From Terriglobia bacterium (GTDB lineage: Bacteria; Acidobacteriota; Terriglobia; Terriglobales; Acidobacteriaceae), in assembly GCA_020073645.1 (NCBI GenBank), contig JAIQET010000001.1:62001-126000 (forward strand): a stretch of DNA of 64,000 nt, in the 5' to 3' direction. Under the pieces are notes generated by a model. It was not told the origin of the DNA and did not search any database. It saw only the letters and a program-made list of their open reading frames with translations. Position numbers and translations under genes: made by a program. Positions 1 to 8,911 of this stretch are shown piece by piece (the stretch's first letter is position 1; every line of letters begins with the position of its first letter).

Positions 1-828
1 CTCCTGGGGTTCCATCTCCAGCAGGATTTCCGAGGTGCGCTCCTCGGGGAGATCGGCCAACAGGTCGGCGGCAGCATCGGGCTCCATCTCTTCCACGATC
101 TCGGCTGCCCGTTCCGAATCGAGCGACTCGACGATCGCCTTCTGTACCTTGGGTTCCACTTCCTCCAAAGCCCCGGCGGCGACTTCTTCATCCAGGGTCT
201 CAAACACGGCTTCGCGCTCGTCCGGGGCCAGATCTTCCACGATGTCGGCGATATCTGCGGGGTGCAGACGGGCCAGGCGCTCGTGCGATATCTTGAGCTT
301 CACGCGCCGCGCGGGATCGGTTTCAATCAGGTCAACAAAATCCCAGGGAATGGTGCGCGGTGGAATCTTGCGGAGCAGGCCGCGCAGCGCCACCAAAGGC
401 ACCACACCTTTCAGCAGCCGGCGCACCGCTCCGCGGGCGCCTACGTCGACCGAACCCACCTTCAGCACCGGGTGGTTGCCCACCACTTCCTGGTGCAAGT
501 CCACATCGTTGACGCGCACTACTTTGCGCCCGTGAACATCAATCACCTGCTGGTCCAGCAGGTCACGCCCCAGCAGCAGCAAGCCCTCCGATCCACCGTT
601 CGCCGGCCATTCTGCGGACGCGGTCGTGGCACGAACCCCTCCATTGAGCGAAGCTATCGCACTAAACGGCAGCATGCGGTCGCCCCGCTTGGTGCGGACG
701 ATGACCATGGCAATGCGGGCCCGGTCTTCCTGCGGGGCCAGGGCCAGCTCGCGCACACGTCCACACTGGCTTCCGGTGCTGTCGAACACCGGAGCGCCCA
801 ACAACTCCGTGAGCGCGACCGTGGACAT
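1..828 (-). CDS. PRC-barrel / MgtE N-terminal domain protein (metal transporter accessory or N-terminal part), runs off the left edge
   Basis: Reverse-strand translation MSTVALTELLGAPVFDSTGSQCGRVRELALAPQEDRARIAMVIV...LARLHPADIADIVEDLAPDEREAVFETLDEEVAAGALEEVEPKVQKAIVESLDSERAAEIVEEMEPDAAADLLADLPEERTSEILLEMEPQE; MgtE_N-type repeats. Absent from the ORF track because it has no stop in the window. Confidence 0.8.
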   Translation of the reverse strand, partial: MSTVALTELLGAPVFDSTGSQCGRVRELALAPQEDRARIAMVIVRTKRGDRMLPFSAIASLNGGVRATTASAEWPANGGSEGLLLLGRDLLDQQVIDVHGRKVVRVNDVDLHQEVVGNHPVLKVGSVDVGARGAVRRLLKGVVPLVALRGLLRKIPPRTIPWDFVDLIETDPARRVKLKISHERLARLHPADIADIVEDLAPDEREAVFETLDEEVAAGALEEVEPKVQKAIVESLDSERAAEIVEEMEPDAAADLLADLPEERTSEILLEMEPQE

Positions 829-1148
829 CACCCAGAGAATACTCAACTGCCCAGACGGAATCCAGACGGGTTGACGGTTTTTTGTTACGGAGGTGCCTTA
901 TGCCGGGGCGGAGTGCGAGCGCTCCCGAATCCAGGGCGCCTAGGGTTACCTGCGGCCTTCCTGCTTGACTTCCTCAGGTTTCCGCAGGACAATGCGCCAG
1001 CATCAGGCTCCCTGAAGAGCAGTTCCTTCCTTCCCCTGGAAGTGCACCACCCTCCGAGCCGCATACCGATCCTTGGGCCCGTGCCGTGGGGGCACGAATC
1101 AGATCAAATCCAGGGCTCTGCCAAGAGCCAGAAAAGAGGGCCCCAGGT

Positions 1149-2897
1149 ATGGAACCAAACGGGAGGTTCTCCAAGATAGTCGTAATCACAATTCTCCTGT
1201 GCGTCCTTGCGTGCTCAGCTGTCATGCCACAACCGCTTCAGGCGCAAGCCGTATGCGACCCCGCGTTCCCAACTGGGTCATCCCAAAACTGCTCAGGCGT
1301 TACCGCGCAGTGCTCTCAAAACCTAGGACGAGCCACCTGTGACCCAGGTGACGCACAACTGTCGCTTGGCCCGCAAGTTTGTGGAATCTGGACCTCTCCA
1401 GTTCCCATATGCACCGCGCAAAGCGGCGGCAAGTGCAGCGGAGTGCATGCTGCCTTGCTGAGCACTGGAAATGTGCTCTTCTGGTATAAGACAAATCAAC
1501 CCTTGAACCCACCGAGCTCGTTTGTGCTTAGCAACGAACTCCTCCCCCACTGCACTGACGCGAGCCCGGACTGCGTATTGAACGAAGTGTCCCCATCGTT
1601 CGGCTACGACATTCTTTGTGCAGGCATCGATTGGGACTTGGACCGGAGTTAACAATCCCCTCCCAAACACGGCTATCGCAACCGGAGGCATGATCGAAGA
1701 GAATGGATTCGTGGATGGAATTGACAACACCAGCTTTTTTACACCAGCGGGAGTAGTGGATCGTGGGCAACGAGCTCGACAGCGAATATGGTTAACCGGC
1801 GGTACTATCCTACTAATGTTCAGATGCCTAGCGGTCAAACGCTGCTTTTGGGAGGTTCGGGCGTAGGAAACCCTGGCCCGCCCCCGGTCCCTCCACCGCT
1901 GGTCCGCCCAATGGAAAGCTTCAGCGGCACCACTTGGGTTGAAACCGGACCGAACGTACCCCAAGCTACCAATCTGTATCCTAGAGTAAAGCTGGTACCG
2001 GGCGGCAGTTATGTCATGGCAGGCCCAAGTAAGCAAACCTATGTTTGGGATGGCAACGTTTCCCATGGCTGGCAAGCTCCGTCTATGGGAATTAACAAGC
2101 TGAACGCCGATCGGCACGACGGGGCAGTAGTACTGCTCGATGGTCTTCAGAAAATCTTTGCCGCAGGCGGAAACACTGCTGCTGAGGGCACGGGATGTCC
2201 GACAAACAGTTCCGAATTGTATGACATTGCCTCGCAGTCCTGGAGCGCCGTTTCCCAGTGTATGTGTTACGCTCGCTATAACCTAAACTTGGTATTGCTA
2301 GCAGACGGAAGTGTGCTGGCGGTTGGCGGCGGAGACGGTTTCGGCAACAACTACAGCGGCCCAGAGTTGGATGCTGAGTTGTATAACCCCGCGACGCAGA
2401 CTTGGAGCGTAATGAGGGCGCAGAAGGTGCAGCGCACGTATCACTCAACCGCTTTGCTGCTCCCGGATGGTCGCGTCCTTTCGGCTGGCTCGGACAAAAA
2501 CGCGGGACAAGCAGGCAGCGCCGACAATACATTTGAGATCTTCAGCCCGCCGTATCTCTTCAATTCGGACGGGTCAGGCGCAACGCAGCCCAAAATTACC
2601 TCCGTCCCATCAACCATCCACTACGGGTCAGCCAACGCCTTTACAATCGTTACTCAAGACGTGGCAACGGCAGCTAGTATCGTCAAAGTAGCCCTCGTCC
2701 GGCCCGGTGCAGTGACGCACGCCAACGATTTCGAGCAGCGTTACGTAACACTGACATTTTCGCACCCGTCCGGCACGAATCAGCTAACAGCAACACCTCC
2801 GAGTGACAGCACGGTTGCTCCTCCTGGCTATTACATGCTCTTTATCCTGAATTCGAGCACACCGTCCGTGGCTATGTTTACGAATCTTCAGCCGTAG
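1149..2897 (+). pseudogene. Glyoxal/galactose oxidase-like kelch protein (secreted), coding frame broken by two compensating frameshifts
   Basis: Signal peptide plus N-part in frame 1149-1652, middle part (NPLPNTAIATGGMIEENGFVDGIDNTSFF) in the +1 frame within 1618-1740, C-part (SGSWATSSTANMVNRRYYPTNVQMPSGQTLLLGG...) back in the first frame to 2897; C-terminal DUF1929-like segment. Confidence 0.7.
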
Positions 2898-2970
2898 CGG
2901 AGTGATGAAATTTCCTTGCTGCCGCGAGAGAGATGGCCCCGCGCGGCCTGGCGAAAGGTTCTTAACTACC

Positions 2971-5382
2971 ATGTTTTCAATGTTTTTCCGCTGGACTCAG
3001 ATCATCAAGTTCGCACTCGTCGCGATCGTGGTAGTGGCATTTTACCGGTCCGCCGGTGGTGCTGGATTTCTGACAGCACCCACTTACACGACAGGCATGT
3101 TCCCTGGTTCGGTGGCGAGCGCGGACTTTAATAGAGATGGTCATTTGGACGTCGCGGCAGCGATCCTGGGGAACGTTAGCGTGCTGCTGAATAAGGGTGA
3201 CGGTACATTCGGAACTCCGACCAATTACCCTGTGAAAGGCACTCCGATTTCTGTGGTGTCAGCGGACGTTAACCAGGACGGCAATCCAGACTTGATCGTT
3301 ATCGGATCAAGCAAGAACACGATCAACGTTCTGCTGGGCAACGGAGACGGCACCTTCCAACCAGCTTTGTTTGTCAATGCGCCGGGAGCACCGACATTCA
3401 TTGCCGTGGGGGACTTCAATGGTGATGGCAACCTGGATCTCGCGGTAAACGATTTCGTGGCGCTGCAAACGGTGAGCATATTGTTGGGGAACGGAGACGG
3501 CAGCTTTCAATCCCCCCTGACCTTTTCGGAGATTGACCCTACTGCAGTTTTCGCGGCTGACGTTAATGCCGATGGCAAACTGGATTTGGTGATGGTAAAG
3601 GAAACTCTCGGCATGGTTAGTGTTCGGCTGGGCAAGGGGGATGGGACGTTTCAGAACGACGCAGACTATACGGTAGGGGCCGATCCTGTCTTTGCGGCGA
3701 TTGGGGATTTGAATGGAGATGGCAAGTTGGACTTAGCAGTCGCCAACACGCAGAGCGACAACGTCAGCATACTGTTAGGCAACGGAGACGGCAGCTTCCA
3801 ACCTGCGCTGAACTATGTGGTGGGTTTGACCGTGGCACCACTGTCGCTTGTCATTGACGATCTCAATCATGACGGCAAGCAGGATCTTGCGGTACTGGCT
3901 GCCAATACCATGGATATTCGCGTACTGCTGGGCAACGGAGATGGTACCTTCCAACTCCCCATGAGCTACGGCGCAGGCTCCCGCACTACGTCAGCGATGA
4001 CGCCGGGCGACTTCAACGGCGACGGTAACCTGGATTTTGTAGTGAGCAACGGAGAACCAAGTTGTGCCGTAGCCGTGGTGCTGGGCAATGGAGACGGAAG
4101 CTTGCGAAGCGCCAGGCACTACGACGCAGGATTCGGCATTTTTTCGGTCGCGGTAGGCGATTTCAATGGTGATGGTAAGATGGACGTAGTCAGCGCGAAT
4201 GCCTTTGACAGTGATGCCAGCGTGCTTTTGGGCAAAGGAGATGGAACTTTCCAGCCAGCAGTGAATTACCCCACCCTTGGGGGCGCGTACGTGGCGGTGG
4301 GCGATTTCAATGGGGATAAAAAGCTGGATCTGGCGATAGCTGATGATGCTGTGAGCATCTTGCTGGGAAACGGGGATGGCAGCTTTCAATCTGCGGTGAA
4401 CTTTCCAGCGGATTTTGCCACTTCCCTCGCCATCGGGGACTTAAATGGAGATGGAAAACTCGACATAGTCACGGCCAATGCTGGCGGCAACAGCGATATT
4501 ACTATTCTTTTGGGGAACGGGGACGGCACTTTCCAGGCCGGCGTGAACTACAGCGTCGGGTTCCTTTCCCAATACGTTGCCATTGGGGATTTCAATCAAG
4601 ACGGCAAGCTCGATCTCGCTGTGGCAGGCAGCCCCGGTATCGCCATTCTGTTAGGAAATGGTGATGGGACATTTCAGACCGGTGGGAGCTTTGCTGCGGG
4701 ATTTGGTCCCGTCGTCACAGGAGATTTCAATCATGACGGTAAGCTCGATTTGGCGGTCAACGATCATGACGCGAACAGCGTCGACGTCCTGCTTGGCAAT
4801 GGAGATGGCACTTTTCAGGCTGAGGTAAAATACGCTGTCGGCGAGCAGCCCTATTCTGTAGCTGTTGTGGATGTGAATGGCGATGGGAAGCAGGATTTGG
4901 CTGTCGTTAACGAGTTTTCTGGCAGCCTGAGCGTGCTGCTGGGTAAGGGTACTGGCACCTTTCAGAAAGCCGTCAACTATGCAACTGGACAACCTCTGAA
5001 CTTGGCCGCTGCCGATTTCAACCGGGATGGCGCCTCCGATTTGGTTCTAGCCGGCCCCGAAAATACTGTCACAATTCTGCTCAACACCGGCGGTGCCTCC
5101 GTCTCCACCACCAGCTCTCAGAATCCCTCCAAGTTCGGCCAGTCGGTGACCTTCACCACCACCGTGACGCCGACCTTCTCTTTCATCGGTACGCCCACGG
5201 GCACCGCGACCTTCAAAGATGGAACCAAGCTGCTCGGCAAGGTGCCGCTGAGCGGAGGTCAGGCCAGCCTGACCACCTCCAGCCTGAGCGTCGGCAAGCA
5301 CAAGATTTCGACTTCTTACTCCGGCGATAGCAACTTCAATCCGAACACGGCACCAGTCCTCAAGCAGAAGGTCACCCAGTAA
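2971..5382 (+). CDS. Secreted FG-GAP/VCBS repeat protein with C-terminal Ig-like (Ig_3 type) domain
   Basis: Many repeats of 'xxGDFNGDGxxDLAVxN...VSILLGNGDGTFQ'; end 'GTATFKDGTKLLGKVPLSGGQASLTTSSLSVGKHKISTSYSGDSNF'; signal-anchor-like start MFSMFFRWTQIIKFALVAIVVVAF (ORF opens at 2902). Confidence 0.85.
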   Translation: MFSMFFRWTQIIKFALVAIVVVAFYRSAGGAGFLTAPTYTTGMFPGSVASADFNRDGHLDVAAAILGNVSVLLNKGDGTFGTPTNYPVKGTPISVVSADVNQDGNPDLIVIGSSKNTINVLLGNGDGTFQPALFVNAPGAPTFIAVGDFNGDGNLDLAVNDFVALQTVSILLGNGDGSFQSPLTFSEIDPTAVFAADVNADGKLDLVMVKETLGMVSVRLGKGDGTFQNDADYTVGADPVFAAIGDLNGDGKLDLAVANTQSDNVSILLGNGDGSFQPALNYVVGLTVAPLSLVIDDLNHDGKQDLAVLAANTMDIRVLLGNGDGTFQLPMSYGAGSRTTSAMTPGDFNGDGNLDFVVSNGEPSCAVAVVLGNGDGSLRSARHYDAGFGIFSVAVGDFNGDGKMDVVSANAFDSDASVLLGKGDGTFQPAVNYPTLGGAYVAVGDFNGDKKLDLAIADDAVSILLGNGDGSFQSAVNFPADFATSLAIGDLNGDGKLDIVTANAGGNSDITILLGNGDGTFQAGVNYSVGFLSQYVAIGDFNQDGKLDLAVAGSPGIAILLGNGDGTFQTGGSFAAGFGPVVTGDFNHDGKLDLAVNDHDANSVDVLLGNGDGTFQAEVKYAVGEQPYSVAVVDVNGDGKQDLAVVNEFSGSLSVLLGKGTGTFQKAVNYATGQPLNLAAADFNRDGASDLVLAGPENTVTILLNTGGASVSTTSSQNPSKFGQSVTFTTTVTPTFSFIGTPTGTATFKDGTKLLGKVPLSGGQASLTTSSLSVGKHKISTSYSGDSNFNPNTAPVLKQKVTQ

Positions 5383-5533
5383 CCCGGCGAAGTTTCTGCG
5401 GTTGCGCGTTGACATTTGTGCTCGGAGGCGCGAAACTACCGGATTCGCCAACCGGGCAGGTTTCCCTCGAGGGGAGCCGCGCGGAACCGCGGATGTTTCA
5501 GGGCTGCAGGTTCATTCGCCAAAAATCTCTGCC

Positions 5534-5980
5534 ATGACCGATCACCGGGTCTCCTACACGCTGGATTCGACTTTGGAGACTGTCGACAGCGCCGAGGAAG
5601 CTGCCAGCCGCATTGCGGCCGAGAGCGGCTTCGACGAAGACGAGGTCATGCAGATCTCCATGGCGGTGCGCGAGGCTGCGGTCAATGCCGTGCTTCATGG
5701 CAACGCCTATGATCCCGGCAAGAAAGTCAGCGTAGATTTTGAAAGGACCGGCCACGACTTGGTCATTACCATCCGCGACCAGGGCAAAGGCCTGGATTTG
5801 AGCAAGATTCCCGACCCCCTGGCGCCGGAGAACCTATTGAAGACGTCGGGGAGGGGTATTTTTCTTATCCGCTCGTTCATGGATGAGGTGCATATCCACC
5901 CTTCCCAGACGGGCACCGAAATCAAACTCGTCAAGCACGTCCACGGCCAGACCGCGGGCGGCAAGGAGGCTTCCCAGTGA
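5534..5980 (+). CDS. RsbW-like anti-sigma factor serine kinase (HATPase_c_2)
   Basis: MTDHRVSYTLDSTLETVDSAEEAASRIA...VREAAVNAVLHGNAYD...VITIRDQGKGLD...SGRGIFLIRSFMDEV: N/G1/G2 boxes of GHKL ATPase. Confidence 0.85.
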   Translation: MTDHRVSYTLDSTLETVDSAEEAASRIAAESGFDEDEVMQISMAVREAAVNAVLHGNAYDPGKKVSVDFERTGHDLVITIRDQGKGLDLSKIPDPLAPENLLKTSGRGIFLIRSFMDEVHIHPSQTGTEIKLVKHVHGQTAGGKEASQ

Positions 5981-6321
5981 GCATGAAGTGCAGCAACCGT
6001 CAGGTCGATGGCGTCACCATTGTGGACTGCAGCGGCCGCATCACGCTAGGTGAGGGCAGCGTCATCCTGCGCGACACCGTCCGCGAACTGCTTTCCAAGG
6101 GACAGAAGAAGATCCTGCTGAACCTTGCGGATGTGAACTATATTGACAGCTCGGGCATCGGCGAACTGGTCAGTGCCTTTACCACCGTGCGCAACCAGGG
6201 TGGCGAACTCAAGCTGCTCAACCTCACCAAGAAAGTGCACGACCTGCTGCAAATCACCAAGCTGTATACCGTCTTCGACGTCAAAGATGAGGAAGCGGCA
6301 GCGGTGAAGGCATTTAGCTAA
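5977..6321 (+). CDS. STAS-domain anti-sigma factor antagonist
   Basis: VDGVTIVDCSGRITLGEGSVILRDTVRELLSKGQKKILLNLADVNYIDSSGIGELVSAF; DSSG phosphosite; overlaps the upstream kinase gene by 4 nt. Confidence 0.9.
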   Translation: MSMKCSNRQVDGVTIVDCSGRITLGEGSVILRDTVRELLSKGQKKILLNLADVNYIDSSGIGELVSAFTTVRNQGGELKLLNLTKKVHDLLQITKLYTVFDVKDEEAAAVKAFS

Positions 6322-6512
6322 GAGAGCCGGTCCACTGCACCAATGGACGTCATCCTGAGGGGCCATTCCGGGCCCCGAAGGATCTGGCGCGCACCACCAC
6401 GGGCGCCTGCCACGGCGCCCGGATTCCTGTATCCCCGGATATCACAACTCCCTGCCTCGCCCGTCACAGCCCGCGGGCCCATGATGCATACAATTGAAAG
6501 CGAGGCCCAAGT

Positions 6513-7037
6513 ATGCGCATCTCTCGTCTCGAAAGCTCGCAGGTAGACTCGGCGACGGCTGAAATCTTCGACAAATTCCAGAAAGAACGCGGCAATGTGC
6601 CCAACATGTTCCGCACCGTGGCGCATCGCCCGGACTACTTGCGGACCATGATTGCCCACTTCCGCACCGTCATGAACACCGGCACCATTTCCACCAAGCT
6701 GAAAGAACTATTGGTGGTACGGGTGTCGCAGATCAACCGCTGCGAGTATTGACTGGCCTCCCATACCGTCTTGGCAAGACGGCAGGGCTGGAGCGAGGAG
6801 CAGGTCAGGGATCTGGCAAACTACGAAAAGCGCGCTGACTTCAGCGCAGCGGAAAAAGCGGCGGTGCGCCTGGCGGAGCGCATGACCTGGGACGCCCACA
6901 CCGTAGATGATGAACTGTGGGCGGAGTTGCGCCAGTATTACGACGAAGGCCAGATCGTGGAACTGGCGTCGGCGATCGGGCTGTTCAACTACTTCAACCG
7001 CTTCAACGACGCGTTGCGAATGGAGCCGACGAAGTAG
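6513..7037 (+). CDS. Selenocysteine-containing AhpD / carboxymuconolactone decarboxylase family protein (CEYU-LASH), in-frame UGA at 6750-6752
   Basis: ORFs 6513-6752 and 6771-7037 are in the same frame; joined they give ...LLVVRVSQINRCEY[UGA]LASHTVLARRQGWSEEQVRDL..., i.e. CxxCxxxH with the second Cys replaced by UGA; hairpin CCGTCTT-GGC-AAGACGG begins 13 nt after UGA. Confidence 0.85.
6756..6787 (+). promoter_or_regulatory. Candidate bacterial SECIS element
   Basis: Perfect 7-bp stem 6766-6772/6776-6782 (CCGTCTT/AAGACGG) with loop GGC (6773-6775); 20 nt between UGA and apical loop; CCC 6760-6762 / GGG 6785-6787 can extend it. Confidence 0.75.
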
Positions 7038-7058
7038 GTCGCCTGGTGTGCGATGAGT

Positions 7059-7127
7059 TTGGGGACGGGTCTCTGGCCCGTCCAGGCCGAGCGCAGTTCG
7101 GCAACGGTTTTGTCCGTAGGAGACCGT
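7059..7127 (+). repeat. Triple-hairpin interspersed repeat, copy 1
   Basis: GGGGACGGGTCTCTGGCCCGTCCAGGCCGAGCGCAGTTCGGCAACGGTTTTGTCCGTAGGAGAC; near-copy on the opposite strand at 24781-24843. Confidence 0.7.
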
Positions 7128-7130
7128 GTA

Positions 7131-7646
7131 GTGGCGTCCGGAAAGACTTTACTGTGGCTCGCACCCGCGTTGCTGATGTCCTCGCTCAGCGCCGCCGACT
7201 GTATCCCCTTCGCCGAAGCCGCCAAGCACGTCGGCGCAACGCGGTGCGTCAGCGGCAAGGTTCTCCACGTCAAGCAGGGCAACCGCGGTGTGACTTTCCT
7301 GAACTTCTGCGAAGACTATCGCCTCTGCTCGTTTAGCGTCGTCGTCTTCCCCAGCGACCTGAAAAGTGTAGGCGACGTACGCCAACTGCAAGGCAAGGAC
7401 ATCGAGGTTCACGGTCCCATCAAGCTCTACGACGGCCGCGCTGAGATCATCCTGCGTGACCACAAACAACTGAGCGGCGAGGCAGCCCAGATTCCGCCAC
7501 TGCCCAAAGGGTACGACGTGGAGAAGAAAGGCCGCTACAGCGCCGGCAAGTTCAGCTATCCCAACAAGCGTAAACCGGCGAAGAAGCGGCAGACCGCGCC
7601 AGTGCAGACGGAAGAGCAGGAGGATACGACGGTCGCGCCGGAATAG
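7131..7646 (+). CDS. Exported OB-fold-like hypothetical protein (start approximate, GTG)
   Basis: VASGKTLLWLAPALLMSSLSAADCIPFAEAAKHVGATRCVSGKVLHVKQGNRGVTFLNFCEDYRLCSFSVVVFPSDLKSVGDVRQLQGKDIEVHGPIKLYDGRAEIILRDHKQL; tRNA_anti/OB-like pattern. Confidence 0.65.
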   Translation: MASGKTLLWLAPALLMSSLSAADCIPFAEAAKHVGATRCVSGKVLHVKQGNRGVTFLNFCEDYRLCSFSVVVFPSDLKSVGDVRQLQGKDIEVHGPIKLYDGRAEIILRDHKQLSGEAAQIPPLPKGYDVEKKGRYSAGKFSYPNKRKPAKKRQTAPVQTEEQEDTTVAPE

Positions 7647-7660
7647 CGTTTGCAGGGGTG

Positions 7661-7712
7661 GCGGCCGGCGGGACCCTTCGACTGCGCTCAGGGCAGGCTG
7701 CCGGCGCTGCGG
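7661..7712. repeat. GC-rich palindromic interspersed repeat (GTAGCGCCGGCGTCCCGCCGGC family, with the CCCTTCGACTGCGCTCAGGGCAGG module)
   Basis: ggcggccggcgggacccttcgactgcgctcagggcaggctgccggcgctgcgg; modules shared with 18361-18428. Confidence 0.7.
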
Positions 7713-7735
7713 CGAAACCGACACTAATCGCGGGT

Positions 7736-8911
7736 CTACACCAGTCCCTTCCTTAAATCCTCGAGTGGGTACTTCGTCCCCCGCCACACTACCCCGCCAC
7801 GCCACAAGGTCAGCAGCATGGATCGCAGCATGGTGTACATGAACAGGGCCGTACTGATCGGATGCAGGAAGAAGTAGTACGCGGGGACGGCAGATTTCCA
7901 CGACATGCCGAGATAGATGAGAAACATGGAGAGTAAGGCTACGGCGTAGGGCAAGCGCGCCCAGCCGTGTGCCAGCCACACTCCCAGGAATGGCATGAGG
8001 TTCAGAAATGCCAGAGCGAAGCAGGAGAGCAGCGCACGCGGCCATTGGAACGACATGATGGCGAAAAAATTCTTGGTCAGGTTGCGCACCACGCCCAGGG
8101 CACCCTTGGCCCAGCGGATGGAGATCAAGTCTTCTCCAAACACGTTGCGCTGGGCGTAGCCGGCGGTCTTCACGACTTTGCCCAGCTTCATGTCATCGAG
8201 CACTTCCATGCGCAGCGCGTGGTAGGTGCCTATCGCCTCGTAAACGCGGCGGCGCACCAGGTTGAACGCGCCCACCCCCATGTGGTCTTTGGTGTCGGGT
8301 TCGGCGACCTTCCAGGGACGGTGGCCGAAGACAAACAGGGTCTGGAAGAAAGCGATCATCATTTTTTCCCCGGGCCGCTTCATGATCATGCGGGGAAACA
8401 ACACCACGTGGTCGGCAGGCTCGGATTCGGCGTACACCATGGCGCGGCGGAGTGCGTCGGGCTTGAACAGCACGTCAGCATCGGTGAACAGCAACCAGTC
8501 ACCTGTGGCTTCTTTGCCGGCCGTCCACATGGCGTGCGTCTTGCCCAGCCAACCCGTAGGCAGGCTGTCGATATGAATCACCTTCAAGCAGCCGTGGGCT
8601 TCGGGACTTGCAGCAATGCGGTCCATAATCTCGCCGGTGCGGTCAGTCGAGCGGTCGTCCACCGCAATGACTTCATAATTGTCATAGTCGAGGGTGAGCA
8701 AGCGCGTCAGCGCCGGTTCGATTTCTTCCTCCTCGTTGCGAGCAGGGACAATGATGCTGACCCGAGGAGTGCCCTGCGGGGTGGCCGGACTACGATCCCA
8801 CTCGGGGCGGGAGATGTCAGCAATCCTGGGCATGCCGAGCGCGGCACTGACCAACCGCGACGCCCAGGCCAGGCCCAGGATGCTGCCGGCAATCCAGTGG
8901 AAGTAGGTCAT
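7736..8911 (-). CDS. Family 2 glycosyltransferase (possibly hopanoid/carotenoid-type, HpnB-like)
   Basis: VSIIVPARNEEEEIEPALTRLLTLDYDNYEVIAVDDRSTDRTGEIM...LPTGWLGKTHAMWTAGKEATGDWLLFTDADVLF; membrane-spanning C-terminus. Confidence 0.75.
   Translation of the reverse strand: MTYFHWIAGSILGLAWASRLVSAALGMPRIADISRPEWDRSPATPQGTPRVSIIVPARNEEEEIEPALTRLLTLDYDNYEVIAVDDRSTDRTGEIMDRIAASPEAHGCLKVIHIDSLPTGWLGKTHAMWTAGKEATGDWLLFTDADVLFKPDALRRAMVYAESEPADHVVLFPRMIMKRPGEKMMIAFFQTLFVFGHRPWKVAEPDTKDHMGVGAFNLVRRRVYEAIGTYHALRMEVLDDMKLGKVVKTAGYAQRNVFGEDLISIRWAKGALGVVRNLTKNFFAIMSFQWPRALLSCFALAFLNLMPFLGVWLAHGWARLPYAVALLSMFLIYLGMSWKSAVPAYYFFLHPISTALFMYTMLRSMLLTLWRGGVVWRGTKYPLEDLRKGLV

Noticed and set aside
262-1179. 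305-aa plus-strand ORF at the left edge
   Set aside because: Opposite strand encodes the PRC/MgtE-N protein in a continuous frame; the plus-strand product looks like a shadow.
1650-1652. Stop codon in the glyoxal-oxidase-like gene considered as recoded
   Set aside because: It is TAA, not TGA, and the surrounding frame changes, so frameshifting or pseudogenisation explains it better than stop recoding.
2971-5382. Tandem repeats here as CRISPR or satellite DNA
   Set aside because: Repeats are protein-level FG-GAP/VCBS blades with degenerate DNA; no CRISPR-like constant repeats or cas genes in the window.
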